Origin: Candidatus Woesearchaeota archaeon
GTDB taxonomy: Archaea; Nanobdellota; Nanobdellia; Woesearchaeales; UBA583
DNA: 64,000 nucleotides
Reading direction: 5' to 3'
Assembly: GCA_023898345.1 (NCBI GenBank)
Contig: CP060218.1
Span: 930,001-994,000, forward strand
Part shown: one piece after another, positions 33,503 through 42,103 of the stretch
Layout: each line of letters starts with the position of its first letter
Position numbering within the stretch: position 1 is the stretch's first letter
Position numbers and translations under genes: made by a program
Notes under the pieces: model-generated
The model's input: the letters and a program-made list of their open reading frames with translations, nothing else
What the model was told of the DNA's origin: nothing
The model's database searches: none

Positions 33503-33576
33503 TTACACACTAAATAGTGTAAGAGAAACACTTTTTAGTTGTGTTAGAAGGAGCTTTTCTTTTCTTCTATATAAAC
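33503..33576 (-). promoter_or_regulatory. NAD operon promoter and putative operators
   Basis: On the minus strand a TATA box (TTTATATAG, 33568-33576) precedes the operon. Between it and the pncB start lie TTACAC-N8-GTGTAA (33503-33522, overlapping the 6+6 palindrome ACACTA-AA-TAGTGT) and AACAC-N9-GTGTT (near 33527-33545). A third half-site TTTTTAGGTGTT is near 33610. A protein bound here would block transcription, as expected of an NrtR-type repressor. Confidence 0.55.
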
Positions 33577-33620
33577 TTTTTGTTTATGTGTTGTTTTTAC
33601 ACTTAATATTTTTAGGTGTT

Positions 33621-34046
33621 TTAGAATTTTTCTTTATCAAAAGGGTTAATCTTGAGTTTGAGAAAATTTTCGTTGGAAAGCATAAGTGGTTTTGGCAAGT
33701 CTTCCCAGTGAACCCAACGTAGGGCGCTTATTTTTTCAGGTTCCATTATTTTTGCTTCTCCCGATTCATAATCTGCAACAAGATGTACAGTCACATAGTG
33801 CTTTCCTTCCTTTTCAAAAACATCATTGGTTACGGCAAGTAAGGAAACATTTTTTATGCTGATGTTTGTTTCTTCAAGTGTTTCTCGTTTGGCGCAGTCC
33901 TCAAAGCTTTCTTTGTATTCGAGATGGCCACCAGGTGGGCTCCACTTTCCTTCGTCGTGCGATCCCTTTCTGAGCATAAAAAGACAGGCTCCGTTCTTTC
34001 TAATATACACACCAATTCCAACTTTTGGTCTTTGTTCTTTGTTCAT
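33621..34046 (-). CDS. Nudix hydrolase (MutT/NUDT15-like)
   Basis: A 141-residue protein with an intact Nudix box, GGHLEYKESFEDCAKRETLEE, within residues 38-58, followed by T-N-I. The N-terminal VGIGVYIRKNG and the central FEKEGKHYVTVHLVADY match small nucleotide-cleaning Nudix enzymes. Likely substrates are damaged or excess nucleoside triphosphates; the exact one is not readable. It has its own TATA-like box (ATATTTAAAAC, about 34063-34074), 25 nt from the ATG, and ends before the NAD operon promoter, so it is a separate unit. Confidence 0.92.
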   Translation of the reverse strand: MNKEQRPKVGIGVYIRKNGACLFMLRKGSHDEGKWSPPGGHLEYKESFEDCAKRETLEETNISIKNVSLLAVTNDVFEKEGKHYVTVHLVADYESGEAKIMEPEKISALRWVHWEDLPKPLMLSNENFLKLKINPFDKEKF

Positions 34047-34108
34047 GCTGAACTTGAGAAGGAGAGTTTTAAATATGTTTCTTTTAGGCGATGCAAGAGT
34101 TTCCTGAT

Positions 34109-34570
34109 TTAAGCACAGAGTCTCTGAGGAGTTTTGCTTTGAACCTTGTAAGAGGACAGATCGAAAAGAAGACAGGGATCTATACTTTGTATTCCTATCT
34201 CTGTTGTAATAAGAAGGAAAGGATGCTCATATCTATTATTTGTAAAAGTTCCAATTTTTTCTCCTTGTTCAAAGTACAGTTGAAGTGTTGAATTGATGTT
34301 GCTGAGGGCGTAGTTGATACCTGAATCACCTCTTAAGCGTATAATCTTTCCAACTTCTAAGGGATTTTGCCTCCCCTTTCTAGGATAGCATCTTTCAGGA
34401 GAGAAAACCGGAGAATGAGGTCTGACTTCAAGGATCAAACTACCTCTATCTGAGCAAATGGCAACAATATTTTCTGGTGAGATTGGTAACTGGAATGTTT
34501 GGAAGAAGTCTCTAGCATGTACAGGCAGTAATTTTGGATCTTGGGTTTGAAGAAACTTTTCAATACTCAT
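34109..34570 (-). CDS. Protein of unknown function
   Basis: A 153-residue protein. I start at the ATG 34570 (MSIEKFLQT), 24 bp after the YbaK stop, rather than at the in-frame 34624 that overlaps the YbaK gene. It looks soluble and beta-rich (ENIVAICSDRG, SLILEVRPHS, HPFLLITTEIG), with a basic centre (ERCYPRKGRQN). No domain is recognised. Position suggests co-transcription with the YbaK-type deacylase upstream, but no functional tie can be argued. Confidence 0.55.
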   Translation of the reverse strand: MSIEKFLQTQDPKLLPVHARDFFQTFQLPISPENIVAICSDRGSLILEVRPHSPVFSPERCYPRKGRQNPLEVGKIIRLRGDSGINYALSNINSTLQLYFEQGEKIGTFTNNRYEHPFLLITTEIGIQSIDPCLLFDLSSYKVQSKTPQRLCA

Positions 34571-34593
34571 GCCAGCTGTAAAGAACTCTGTAT

Positions 34594-35067
34594 TTATATG
34601 TCTGATGTAGAGATGATGTCGCAAAGCTTTGCCTGTGTTAGTTTTAGTAGGTCTTCGCTCAAAATTTCTATTCCTGCTTTTGGATCTCCTGAACTGACGT
34701 CGACTTCTTTCTCACGTAAAATACTTTCGTCGGCATAGAAATAGCTTCCTTCTGGAAAAAGAAATGGGGAAATTGCTCCGACAATTAAGTCTAATTCTTT
34801 GGCAATAAGATTTGGATCTGCAAGGTCTATTTTGATGCCGCCTGCTGCTTGGCGCACTTTTTTTAGTTTTAGGATTTTGTCTCCTGGGATGAGGCAGATG
34901 TGGAAGTTTCCTTTGTCGTCTTTTGCAACCATGGTCTTTATGATTTGTGAGATGCGGCAATTGCGTTCTTTTGCAGCAAGTTCACAGGTTAGGGCTTCTT
35001 CTTTGTGGAGCTTTACTTTGTACGCGATGTTTTTTTCATCAAGGAATTTTGTCACTTTTGTTTGCAT
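34594..35067 (-). CDS. YbaK/EbsC-type aminoacyl-tRNA deacylase
   Basis: A 157-residue YbaK-fold protein. The family Lys is in QIIKTMVAKDD; typical segments are FHICLIPGDKILKLKKVRQ, AAGGIKIDLADPN and GAISPFLFPEGSYFYAD. Members hydrolyse mischarged tRNAs, often Cys-tRNA(Pro). Archaeal versions vary in substrate, so I name the family only. A short leader separates it from the divergent region near 35100. It probably shares a transcript with the gene at 34109-34570. Confidence 0.9.
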   Translation of the reverse strand: MQTKVTKFLDEKNIAYKVKLHKEEALTCELAAKERNCRISQIIKTMVAKDDKGNFHICLIPGDKILKLKKVRQAAGGIKIDLADPNLIAKELDLIVGAISPFLFPEGSYFYADESILREKEVDVSSGDPKAGIEILSEDLLKLTQAKLCDIISTSDI

Positions 35068-35174
35068 TTTTTTTTGGCGTAGTGTTAGGAGATAAACTTT
35101 TTGTTTTGATGTTTGTCTGACCTTTTCGACAAAAATGGTATTTTTTTAAATAAAGTCAGACAAAAACTAGTGCA

Positions 35175-35618
35175 CTATTTCCCGTATTCTTTCCCACGAC
35201 AAAGGCACTGGTGGCGGTACAGTTGTTCAAGAAGCATGTACAAAGCTTGTTCGTGCGTGTATGTCATTGCTGACAAACTAAGAATGGTCTTCACTTCTTT
35301 TTTCAAATTTTCAGCAGGCCCATAGGGTCCACAGACAAAAAATGTTAGTGTTTCAGAAGAGATCTTTGTAATGGTTGTGTGAAATTGTTCTGTTGTGTAG
35401 TTTTTCCCGTGTTCAGATAGGAGAATTGAATGTGTGTCTTTTTCAAGGAAGGTCTTGAACTGTTCATATTCCTTAGCTTTTATTTTTTCAATGCTTTCTC
35501 CTTTGACTTCTTTTAATTCTATAACTTCTAGTCGAGATAGCCTTTTGAGAAGTTCATCACAGAGCTGCTTCAAGGCTTGGTTTTTTAGTTTTCCAATACA
35601 GACAATTTTAATGTTCAT
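35175..35618 (-). CDS. rlmH: 23S rRNA pseudouridine-1915 N3-methyltransferase RlmH
   Basis: A 147-residue SPOUT protein. It shows IVCIGKLKN at the start, the SAM-binding region FFVCGPYGPAE, and the family-defining end LLEQLYRHQCLCRGKEYGK, which differs from bacterial RlmH only in detail (LLEQLYRA..I..G.PYHK). It methylates pseudouridine in helix 69 of 23S rRNA in the assembled ribosome. The gene begins nine bases after the stop of the glycogen debranching gene, so it is transcribed with the glycogen genes, possibly by chance. Confidence 0.93.
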   Translation of the reverse strand: MNIKIVCIGKLKNQALKQLCDELLKRLSRLEVIELKEVKGESIEKIKAKEYEQFKTFLEKDTHSILLSEHGKNYTTEQFHTTITKISSETLTFFVCGPYGPAENLKKEVKTILSLSAMTYTHEQALYMLLEQLYRHQCLCRGKEYGK

Positions 35619-35627
35619 TTTTGGAAA

Positions 35628-37691
35628 CTAGTTGCTTTGCCTACGGAACATTCCTTGGAAGTTCTGTTTTACCTGCATTGCCGTAAGCTGCTTTGAGATT
35701 TTTTCCTTGAGGCCAGCAAAATGCTTGAGACGAAAAGGAGAGAAGAAATCCAGCTCTCCCTTTTGTTCTGCAAGTACAGGACCCAGGCATTTTTTCTCAA
35801 AAAGGAAATCTACAAGTTCAATATAACTTGCATGAGACCAAAGCTGAGCAAAGCACCCCTGTGCCCTCTGCTCCGAAAAAGAACTCAATTCTGAAGAAAA
35901 CCCAAGTGTTCCAAGTTCCATAATGTCTCTATTTGAAGCATGAAGGATGTCACGAATAGATTTGCGATACTTTTGTTCATTCAGATCTTGCATAGCCATT
36001 GCTGCATAATTATTTATCCAGTACCAAGAATCTCCCCTATGATAACTTTTGTCATTCTCTCCGCTGTAATTAGGTTCAAACCTAGAATCCTTTGTCGAGA
36101 GTGATGCCAATCCACCCCAAGAAGAACTCATTTCAGAAAGTGCGGCGTCAAATGCTGATTCCCAGTCTTTTTTGAGAAGTAAATCCGGGTAAAGATAGTA
36201 GCAAAGGAAAACATTAACCGTGTGCATATCTTCGTACACCTCATTGAAAAGTTTCCCTTTCCTAAAGTAACTTTTTTTAATTTTCTGCCTGTAAAGATTT
36301 TCAAAATCAGCATATTTTTTATGTTCCTCAAAAAGGGAGAGTTGAGATGCCATCTTTGCGAGGAAAGAAACAAAACTCAGAAATTGAACTTGAATGTCAA
36401 CTGGGTAGTGAAGATCAAGAGTGTCCATCCAGCTATCTCCATGTTTTACTTGTAAAAGTTCTTCTTGGAAATCCCAGCTTCCCTCAACAATACTTTGAAA
36501 CGCAAGACATAACTGTCGGAATGCAAAAAGTCTCTCTTCTTTGGAAAAGATTTTGTCGAGACGTCCTCTTCTTGTGAGAAGAGTAAAAAAGTCGTCGAAG
36601 CGTTTTGCAAGCCAGAATGTCCCGTCGGCGCTGTACAAAGCATCCTCTTTTTCTATACGTTTAAGCATCCCAGTTTCAGGTTCAATTTTTGTAAGATAAC
36701 TCATAAGTTTTTCCTTTACAAAGCGTTCTTCTCCACAATCCATATATGCCTTGAGAGAGACAAGCTCATCACGTGTCCAGATCTGGAGAAACCAAGGAAA
36801 TCCCGCATATGCTCCCTCTTTGACAAGTTGATTCTCCAATTTTTTGTTAAGGAACTGATAGAGACCATGGCGAGCTAAACGATAAGAAACATCAACGTTA
36901 TCTGTTAAAGGGAGACGAAAAGCATCTCTAGCAAATAGCATGTTGCTGATAGTCTTATTATAGGAAAGAAGTTCTTCATTGTGTCCTTCTAGGAGAGAGA
37001 CTTGCTCTAGTGCTTCTTCCTTACTAAAGCCATATCCAAGCACTATCTTACCCTTACTGTGTAGAAGCCTAACACCAAAAGCCCTATACACATACCATTG
37101 CCAATTTGTATTACGTTCTTTCGAGTAAAGGTATTCCTTTTTCACCCAGTCTTTTACAAGAACAATCTCCGCCCCTTCAAGAGCCTTGACAACACAAAAA
37201 AGCTTCAAGTCACTGCCTTCCTTTTGAAATTCAACAACGACAGTTGTATCCTCTTCATAGGCGCTATACACTCTTCCCCATTCACTAAAATCATTCATTT
37301 CTCTACAATCGACATCAAAGAAAAATGTTGCTTGTGGTTCTGCATCGACATTGTAAACAAGGCCTCCGCTTGGTGCAAGGTAAAAGCGCTCTGTCACCTT
37401 CTGCTCTGAAGATTCTCCTCCTTTGTGATGTCGAATTATTTCATACCCATTATACTCCAATTCTTCTATTTCGTATCCTTCAGGAATAACACTGTCCAAA
37501 ATTTTAAAGTGTTCAAGAGTTTTAGAATTGCAAAAGGTAAGGCCTTGAAATTTAGAGGAATTGTCTTTTAATCCAAGATGTAATGCATCTCCTTTTGGAT
37601 TTGAAAGAAGGCCCGAGAGCTTGAAAAACTCTTTTTCATTTTCTTCTTTGAAAGAATAAGTATCGGAATTCAAGGTATATCGTATGTTCAT
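35628..37691 (-). CDS. Glycogen debranching enzyme (amylo-alpha-1,6-glucosidase type)
   Basis: A 687-residue protein. An N-terminal beta-sandwich domain (about 1-260) is followed by an (alpha/alpha)6 catalytic domain of the GDE_C/GH133 type. Signature segments are YAGFPWFLQIWTRDELVSLK (acid residues Asp/Glu in WTRDE), KRFDDFFTLLTRRG, SWMDTLD and YHRGDSWYWINNYAA. It removes branch-point glucose residues from glycogen or similar alpha-glucans in the cytoplasm. It follows the glycogen synthase gene by 59 bp on the same strand and precedes rlmH. Length agrees with archaeal and bacterial single-function debranching enzymes. Confidence 0.92.
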   Translation of the reverse strand: MNIRYTLNSDTYSFKEENEKEFFKLSGLLSNPKGDALHLGLKDNSSKFQGLTFCNSKTLEHFKILDSVIPEGYEIEELEYNGYEIIRHHKGGESSEQKVTERFYLAPSGGLVYNVDAEPQATFFFDVDCREMNDFSEWGRVYSAYEEDTTVVVEFQKEGSDLKLFCVVKALEGAEIVLVKDWVKKEYLYSKERNTNWQWYVYRAFGVRLLHSKGKIVLGYGFSKEEALEQVSLLEGHNEELLSYNKTISNMLFARDAFRLPLTDNVDVSYRLARHGLYQFLNKKLENQLVKEGAYAGFPWFLQIWTRDELVSLKAYMDCGEERFVKEKLMSYLTKIEPETGMLKRIEKEDALYSADGTFWLAKRFDDFFTLLTRRGRLDKIFSKEERLFAFRQLCLAFQSIVEGSWDFQEELLQVKHGDSWMDTLDLHYPVDIQVQFLSFVSFLAKMASQLSLFEEHKKYADFENLYRQKIKKSYFRKGKLFNEVYEDMHTVNVFLCYYLYPDLLLKKDWESAFDAALSEMSSSWGGLASLSTKDSRFEPNYSGENDKSYHRGDSWYWINNYAAMAMQDLNEQKYRKSIRDILHASNRDIMELGTLGFSSELSSFSEQRAQGCFAQLWSHASYIELVDFLFEKKCLGPVLAEQKGELDFFSPFRLKHFAGLKEKISKQLTAMQVKQNFQGMFRRQSN

Positions 37692-37750
37692 TTATTCTTT
37701 TTTACTGGGAGGAAAATAAAAACTCTCTTTGTAATTTTTTAGTGAAAACG

Positions 37751-39415
37751 TTAAGTTCTCTCAGAAGAGTCAGTATTATCTTTATCATATGCTTTTAGAT
37801 AAAAATGATAAAATGCTGACCAGTCAAAATTTCTAGAGAGTTCAAAAGATTCTTTCTGAAGGGCTAGTTCTTCAACTTCATTTTTTTCTAAGAATTCTTC
37901 AAAAACCTGTGTCAAGTTTTCCCTACTCTCACTCTCAGTTTTACCCTCTCTTTCAAGAACAGAGATGCTAGAACTTTCAGGAATATTTTTTTCAACGTAT
38001 TTTCCAAAGCCAGAAAGATCCGACGTGATTGTTGGACAGGCATACGTAAGACTTTCAACAGGCGTGTAACCCCAGGGTTCGTAATAGGAAGGAAAGATAC
38101 CAAGATTTGTTGCACTTATAACCGAGTAGTAGTCCATATTGTAAAAGCCATCTTCGGAATCAAGAATGACCGGAGTAAGAAGAACCTTTACTTTATCACT
38201 TACATGATTGAGTAAACTATGTTCCCTTAAGGAAGAAATAATCTCGTTGTCAAGGGGAATGTCGTGTGTACTAAGAGGCGCGTACAAAGAGAACTGGAAC
38301 GGCTTTGAGGCAGTAGTTTTCTTTTCGAGATTTTCTTTCACACATGGGCTAAGAGGATAGGAACCTACCATGATAAGAAAGAGAACGATTACTTGTGTGT
38401 CGCCTTCTTTTTCTTTTAAGCGTTCATTGAGTTGTGCAAGAGCTTCAATTGTAATGTCAACTCCTTTATTTCTGAACTCATTACGACCACTAATGTAAAA
38501 GAGTTTTATGTTGTCCAAATGTATTTGTTGATTTTTCGTAAATAGTGTTGACAGTTTTGCCAGAATTTTTTCTTTATTTTCCTTATGCAAGTGAAGCGCT
38601 TCATCAAAAGAATGAGTTAGTTCCTTCGTTGAAAAGCCGTTGTATAAAATTAGGTCTGGAGCTTTACCATAAAAAATACTTGCTTCTTCACCCGTAAAGT
38701 CAGAAACAGTTGTAAAACAATCACTTCTTTGTGCAAGAACTTTTTCAATTTGGTGTTTGGTGAGGACGCCCAATTCCTTCGCACTTTGATCTGGGTCTAT
38801 TGAAGCCTTCATTTCATACAAAGACTTGCCATTTCCAGCAAGAGAGCGTCCAAGCATTGTCGCATGTGTTGTAAAAATAGTTCTAAAATTTTCCTTGTTT
38901 TTTTGTAAGGGGAAGAGACAAAGAAGGGCCCCTCCTGCCATCCACTCGTGTGCGTGGATAAGAAAGGAATCTGAGCTTTCTTTGAAGGACATTATGCTTT
39001 CCAAAGCAAGACCACAACACCAGCTCCAAAGGAGGACTTCGTCGACGTCGTACCACGAGGTTCCAAGGGAGTCTATGGAATACAATTCCCAGAGTTTTGC
39101 TTTGATAGAATTTGTCTGTGCTGAATGCCCTAAATATTCTACTAAAATTGCTCTTGGTTTTGCTCCACAAGTCCATGTTCCAAAATGCAGAAGTATTCCT
39201 TTGCTAGCAAGGTGTTTAGTGGCTTGTAGAAACTCTTTAGGAGGATTAAGGTCTTCTTCAAATTCTCTTTGGTTTTTTCCTCTAAATGGTCCTATTGTAT
39301 AGTAGTTTTGAAAGTGTTTTGCTACTTCAAAAGATTTTGATTCGAGGACTGTGTGTATGCCCCCAACTTTATTGCAGACTTCCCAAGAAATTTCAAACAA
39401 GTATTCACTTCTCAC
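37751..39415 (-). CDS. GT3-type glycogen synthase
   Basis: A 554-residue glycosyltransferase with the eukaryotic-like GT3 layout. The N-terminal sugar-nucleotide loop is FEISWEVCNKVGGIHTVLES; then follow AHEWMAGGALLC, TTHATMLGRSLAG, FYISGRNEFRNKGVDITIEA and the C-terminal PSYYEPWGYTPVES with the catalytic Glu. GT3 enzymes add glucose from UDP- or ADP-glucose to glycogen. GT3 members occur in several DPANN genomes. It is divergently arranged to a GT4 gene that starts 124 bp away. Together with the debranching enzyme it forms a small glycogen operon. Confidence 0.93.
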   Translation of the reverse strand: MRSEYLFEISWEVCNKVGGIHTVLESKSFEVAKHFQNYYTIGPFRGKNQREFEEDLNPPKEFLQATKHLASKGILLHFGTWTCGAKPRAILVEYLGHSAQTNSIKAKLWELYSIDSLGTSWYDVDEVLLWSWCCGLALESIMSFKESSDSFLIHAHEWMAGGALLCLFPLQKNKENFRTIFTTHATMLGRSLAGNGKSLYEMKASIDPDQSAKELGVLTKHQIEKVLAQRSDCFTTVSDFTGEEASIFYGKAPDLILYNGFSTKELTHSFDEALHLHKENKEKILAKLSTLFTKNQQIHLDNIKLFYISGRNEFRNKGVDITIEALAQLNERLKEKEGDTQVIVLFLIMVGSYPLSPCVKENLEKKTTASKPFQFSLYAPLSTHDIPLDNEIISSLREHSLLNHVSDKVKVLLTPVILDSEDGFYNMDYYSVISATNLGIFPSYYEPWGYTPVESLTYACPTITSDLSGFGKYVEKNIPESSSISVLEREGKTESESRENLTQVFEEFLEKNEVEELALQKESFELSRNFDWSAFYHFYLKAYDKDNTDSSERT

Positions 39416-39538
39416 TTTACCATTGCATTCTGTTCCTCAGGGATAATATTTCGTCATGATTTTGGCATGGTTCTCAAGAGTGTTCATCTTCAAGTGGAGA
39501 CTAAAATCTATAAATGGCCTTCTTATAGAAACTTTTAA

Positions 39539-40792
39539 ATGAAAATTTTGATGCTTGGTTGGGAATTTCCTCCTTTTTTTGCAGGTGGTGTTGGGATTGC
39601 CTGTTACGAGTTAACAAAAGCTCTTCTTGAGCAATACCAAGACATTGAAATCGACTATGTTATTCCTTATTGGCCAAAGGATTCAGAGGAGCGAGGAAAG
39701 CTCCACATTTTGAATGCAGATTCTAAGAAGATTGAGCCTCGTTTTCATCTAAAAAAAATTGAGTCGACTCTGTATGCTTACGATTCCCCAGAATCCTATG
39801 CAGCAAGAGTCAGAGATGTTCTCAAAAAAGAAGGTCAAGACGGGAGCCCAAAAAACATTAAACAGATTTATGGGGAAAATATTTTTGAAGAAATTTATGG
39901 TTATGCAGAGAAGGTTTTGAACCTTTGTGCAAAGGAACACTATGACTTGATTCATGCTCACGACTGGACGACATTTCCGGCTGCTCTTATGCTCAAAAAA
40001 ATGACGGGAATTCCAGTTGTTTCTCATGTCCACATTACGGAATTGAACAAAACCGGTGGAATGGGTGGAGACAGCAGAGTTTTTGAGATTGAGAACCAGG
40101 GTTTTGCAGGTTCAGATATTGCCATTGCCGTAAGTCATTTTATGAAGGAAATGCTTATCCACCATTACGGAGTTGACCCTGCAAAAATTCGCGTCGTCCA
40201 CAATGGTGGAGTTACAGACTTGAATGTAAGTCTTGAAAAGAATCGACCCTTCGTGGGAGGCGAGAAAGTTGTCTTGTTTGCTGGAAGAATGACCTTGCAA
40301 AAAGGGCCAGAGTACTTTGTCCGTGCAGCAAAAAAAGTTTTAGAGTATGAACAGAATGTAAAATTTGTTATTGCAGGAGGCGGAGATAAATTAGCTTCCA
40401 CAATTGAACTTGCAGCTCAGCTCGGCATTAGTAAAAATGTTCTTTTCTTCGGGGCTTTTTCAAGAGCTGAGGCAGACAGACTTAATGAAATGGCAGATGT
40501 ATTTGTTATGCCTTCTGTTTCTGAACCTTTTGGGATTGTCCCTCTTGATGCTATTGCAAAAGGAACTCCTACAGTCATTTCAAAACAATCAGGTATTTCA
40601 GAAGTTCTTATGCACACATTCAAAGTTGACTTCTGGGACGTTGATGAAATTGCTCACAAAATTTTGTCTCTTTTGCGCTATGAACCATTGCACACACATA
40701 TGCGCGAACAGGCAATGAAAGACTTTGAAAGAATTTCTTGGAGTAAGGCTGCAAGAGAAACCGTTTCAGTATATCATGAATTGGCTCATTAG
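39539..40792 (+). CDS. GT4-family glycosyltransferase, probably alpha-glucan synthesis
   Basis: A 417-residue GT-B enzyme. The N-terminal MLGWEFPPFFAGGVGIACYE is the donor glycine loop seen in glycogen/maltose-phosphate synthases. DLIHAHDWTTFPAALML, VVSHVHITELNKTGG, VLFAGRMTLQKGPEYFV and the EX7E-like MPSVSEPFGIVPLDAIAKG complete the GT4 signature. Position beside glycogen synthase and the debranching enzyme points to glycogen or a related glucan. TATA-like ATCTATAAATGG (about 39507-39518) is 27 nt upstream of the ATG, so the transcript is likely leaderless. The acceptor is not known. Confidence 0.9.
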   Translation: MKILMLGWEFPPFFAGGVGIACYELTKALLEQYQDIEIDYVIPYWPKDSEERGKLHILNADSKKIEPRFHLKKIESTLYAYDSPESYAARVRDVLKKEGQDGSPKNIKQIYGENIFEEIYGYAEKVLNLCAKEHYDLIHAHDWTTFPAALMLKKMTGIPVVSHVHITELNKTGGMGGDSRVFEIENQGFAGSDIAIAVSHFMKEMLIHHYGVDPAKIRVVHNGGVTDLNVSLEKNRPFVGGEKVVLFAGRMTLQKGPEYFVRAAKKVLEYEQNVKFVIAGGGDKLASTIELAAQLGISKNVLFFGAFSRAEADRLNEMADVFVMPSVSEPFGIVPLDAIAKGTPTVISKQSGISEVLMHTFKVDFWDVDEIAHKILSLLRYEPLHTHMREQAMKDFERISWSKAARETVSVYHELAH

Positions 40793-40822
40793 TGGGCAAA
40801 CCTAAATAGTAATGAGAAATAA

Positions 40823-41260
40823 ATGGCAAATACAATTTTCGGCGGGGGCGACAAAAACAATGAAGTGTATGAGCAGAAATTTAGTTCTCAATCAAAAACC
40901 TTGTTGAAGCTAATTGAAAGACAAAAAGAGGCAGAAAATTCTTTGGATCTTTTGGGAGAGAAGCTTGAGCTTTTAGACCATAACAGTGTAAAAAATTTCA
41001 AGAAGGCTTTTAGTGACATAAAGGTGCTCGGAGAAGAGTTAAGGGATCTTCGAGAAGCATTTGAAAAGCAAGGAGAGTTTAATACAAAAGTAAAACGTCA
41101 ACTCTCTTTGATGGCAAGTACAGACGATGTTTCTCACCTTGAGAAGTACATTGAGCTGTGGAACCCCATGGACTTTGTGACTCGTCAGGAGATAGACGAG
41201 CTGAGAGCGAAAATTAAGGACGATCTTGTTGAGATTATTGAGAAATTCATGAAAGATTAA
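40823..41260 (+). CDS. Coiled-coil protein of unknown function
   Basis: A 145-residue soluble protein dominated by heptad-rich helices (LLKLIERQKEAENSLDLLG, FSDIKVLGEELRDLREAFEK). It ends with HLEKYIELWNPMDFVTRQEI, a short motif reminiscent of the C-terminal domains of archaellum FlaD/E-like proteins, but no archaellum gene is nearby. It starts 31 bp after the GT4 stop and overlaps the convergent rlmE by four bases. Probably a cytoskeletal or scaffold-like protein; the function is open. Confidence 0.65.
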   Translation: MANTIFGGGDKNNEVYEQKFSSQSKTLLKLIERQKEAENSLDLLGEKLELLDHNSVKNFKKAFSDIKVLGEELRDLREAFEKQGEFNTKVKRQLSLMASTDDVSHLEKYIELWNPMDFVTRQEIDELRAKIKDDLVEIIEKFMKD

Positions 41261-41859
41261 GGTTGGAAGTCAAAGCAAACGACAAAGACTTCAGCACTTT
41301 TCTTTTGAGAGGAAACTGGTTTGAAAACTTTAACTGAGGAAAAGAGTTTTCTAGCTTTTGCAAGTACTTTATCAAAGTCTTCTCCCTCAAATGATTTGAA
41401 AGCACAAGTTCCTCCCTTTTTCAAGTGTATTTTACACAGGCCAAGAACATCGAGATTGATTTTATGGACCCGCCCTCTGTCGACTTCGCTTTGTCCGGAA
41501 AACTCTGGTGCCATGTCACTTAGTACAAGGTCAAATGCTCCTAGTTCGTAATCTTCTAAATTATAGAAATCATCTTCAAGAATGGAAACTTTTTTTGAGA
41601 AAAGATGTTTGTTTTTTATGGGGAGCAAATCAATTCCCACTAACTCTGCTTCTTCTAGTTTGTCGTCCATGTATTCAAGCCAGCCGCCCGGAGCGCAGCC
41701 AAGGTCTAAGACCTTAGCATTTTCTTTTATTAGTGAGAATTTTTTGTCTAGCTGTTCAAGCTTGAAATAGGAACGTGCTCTCACTTCTTTTTTTTTAGCT
41801 TCTTTGTAGAAATGTTCGGTTTTTCTCTGTTTGGAAAAATTTTTGAATGATTTCGTCAT
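41257..41859 (-). CDS. rlmE: 23S rRNA ribose methyltransferase RlmE (FtsJ)
   Basis: A 200-residue SAM methyltransferase. I start at the ATG 41859 (MTKSFKNFS) because AGGAG lies eight bases upstream; an in-frame ATG at 41883 is less likely. Motifs: RARSYFKLEQLDKKF (family N-terminus), LDLGCAPGGWLEYM (SAM site), LSDMAPEFSGQ with the catalytic Asp, and the Lys of CAFKSFEGED. This K-D-K-E family methylates the 2'-OH of U2552 in the ribosomal A-loop. A TATA-like CTTTATATG lies upstream. The 3' end overlaps the convergent coiled-coil gene by four bases. Confidence 0.95.
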   Translation of the reverse strand: MTKSFKNFSKQRKTEHFYKEAKKKEVRARSYFKLEQLDKKFSLIKENAKVLDLGCAPGGWLEYMDDKLEEAELVGIDLLPIKNKHLFSKKVSILEDDFYNLEDYELGAFDLVLSDMAPEFSGQSEVDRGRVHKINLDVLGLCKIHLKKGGTCAFKSFEGEDFDKVLAKARKLFSSVKVFKPVSSQKKSAEVFVVCFDFQP

Positions 41860-42103
41860 GTTTTTGCTCCTTGCTTTGTACATATAAAGATATGCTAAAG
41901 CTTAGGTTGTGTGTAGTAAAGTAAAAAAGTAGTCTTTGAGAGAAGAGCTTTGTCTTTTTCTGACTTTTCCTTTTCTCGTAAGAAAATTTTTTATAAATGA
42001 AAGTTTTTCTTTTGAAGGTATGTGTAGTAAATTTCCACATGTTACTGTACAGCCGACAAACTTCAAAGCATAGCTTTATATCTCTTTTCCGTTGCCCGAA
42101 GGT

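Noticed and set aside
42092..42103. An upstream TTG start for hef
   Set aside because: The ATG at 42104 sits at the expected distance from the TATA box; the TTG adds four residues without support.
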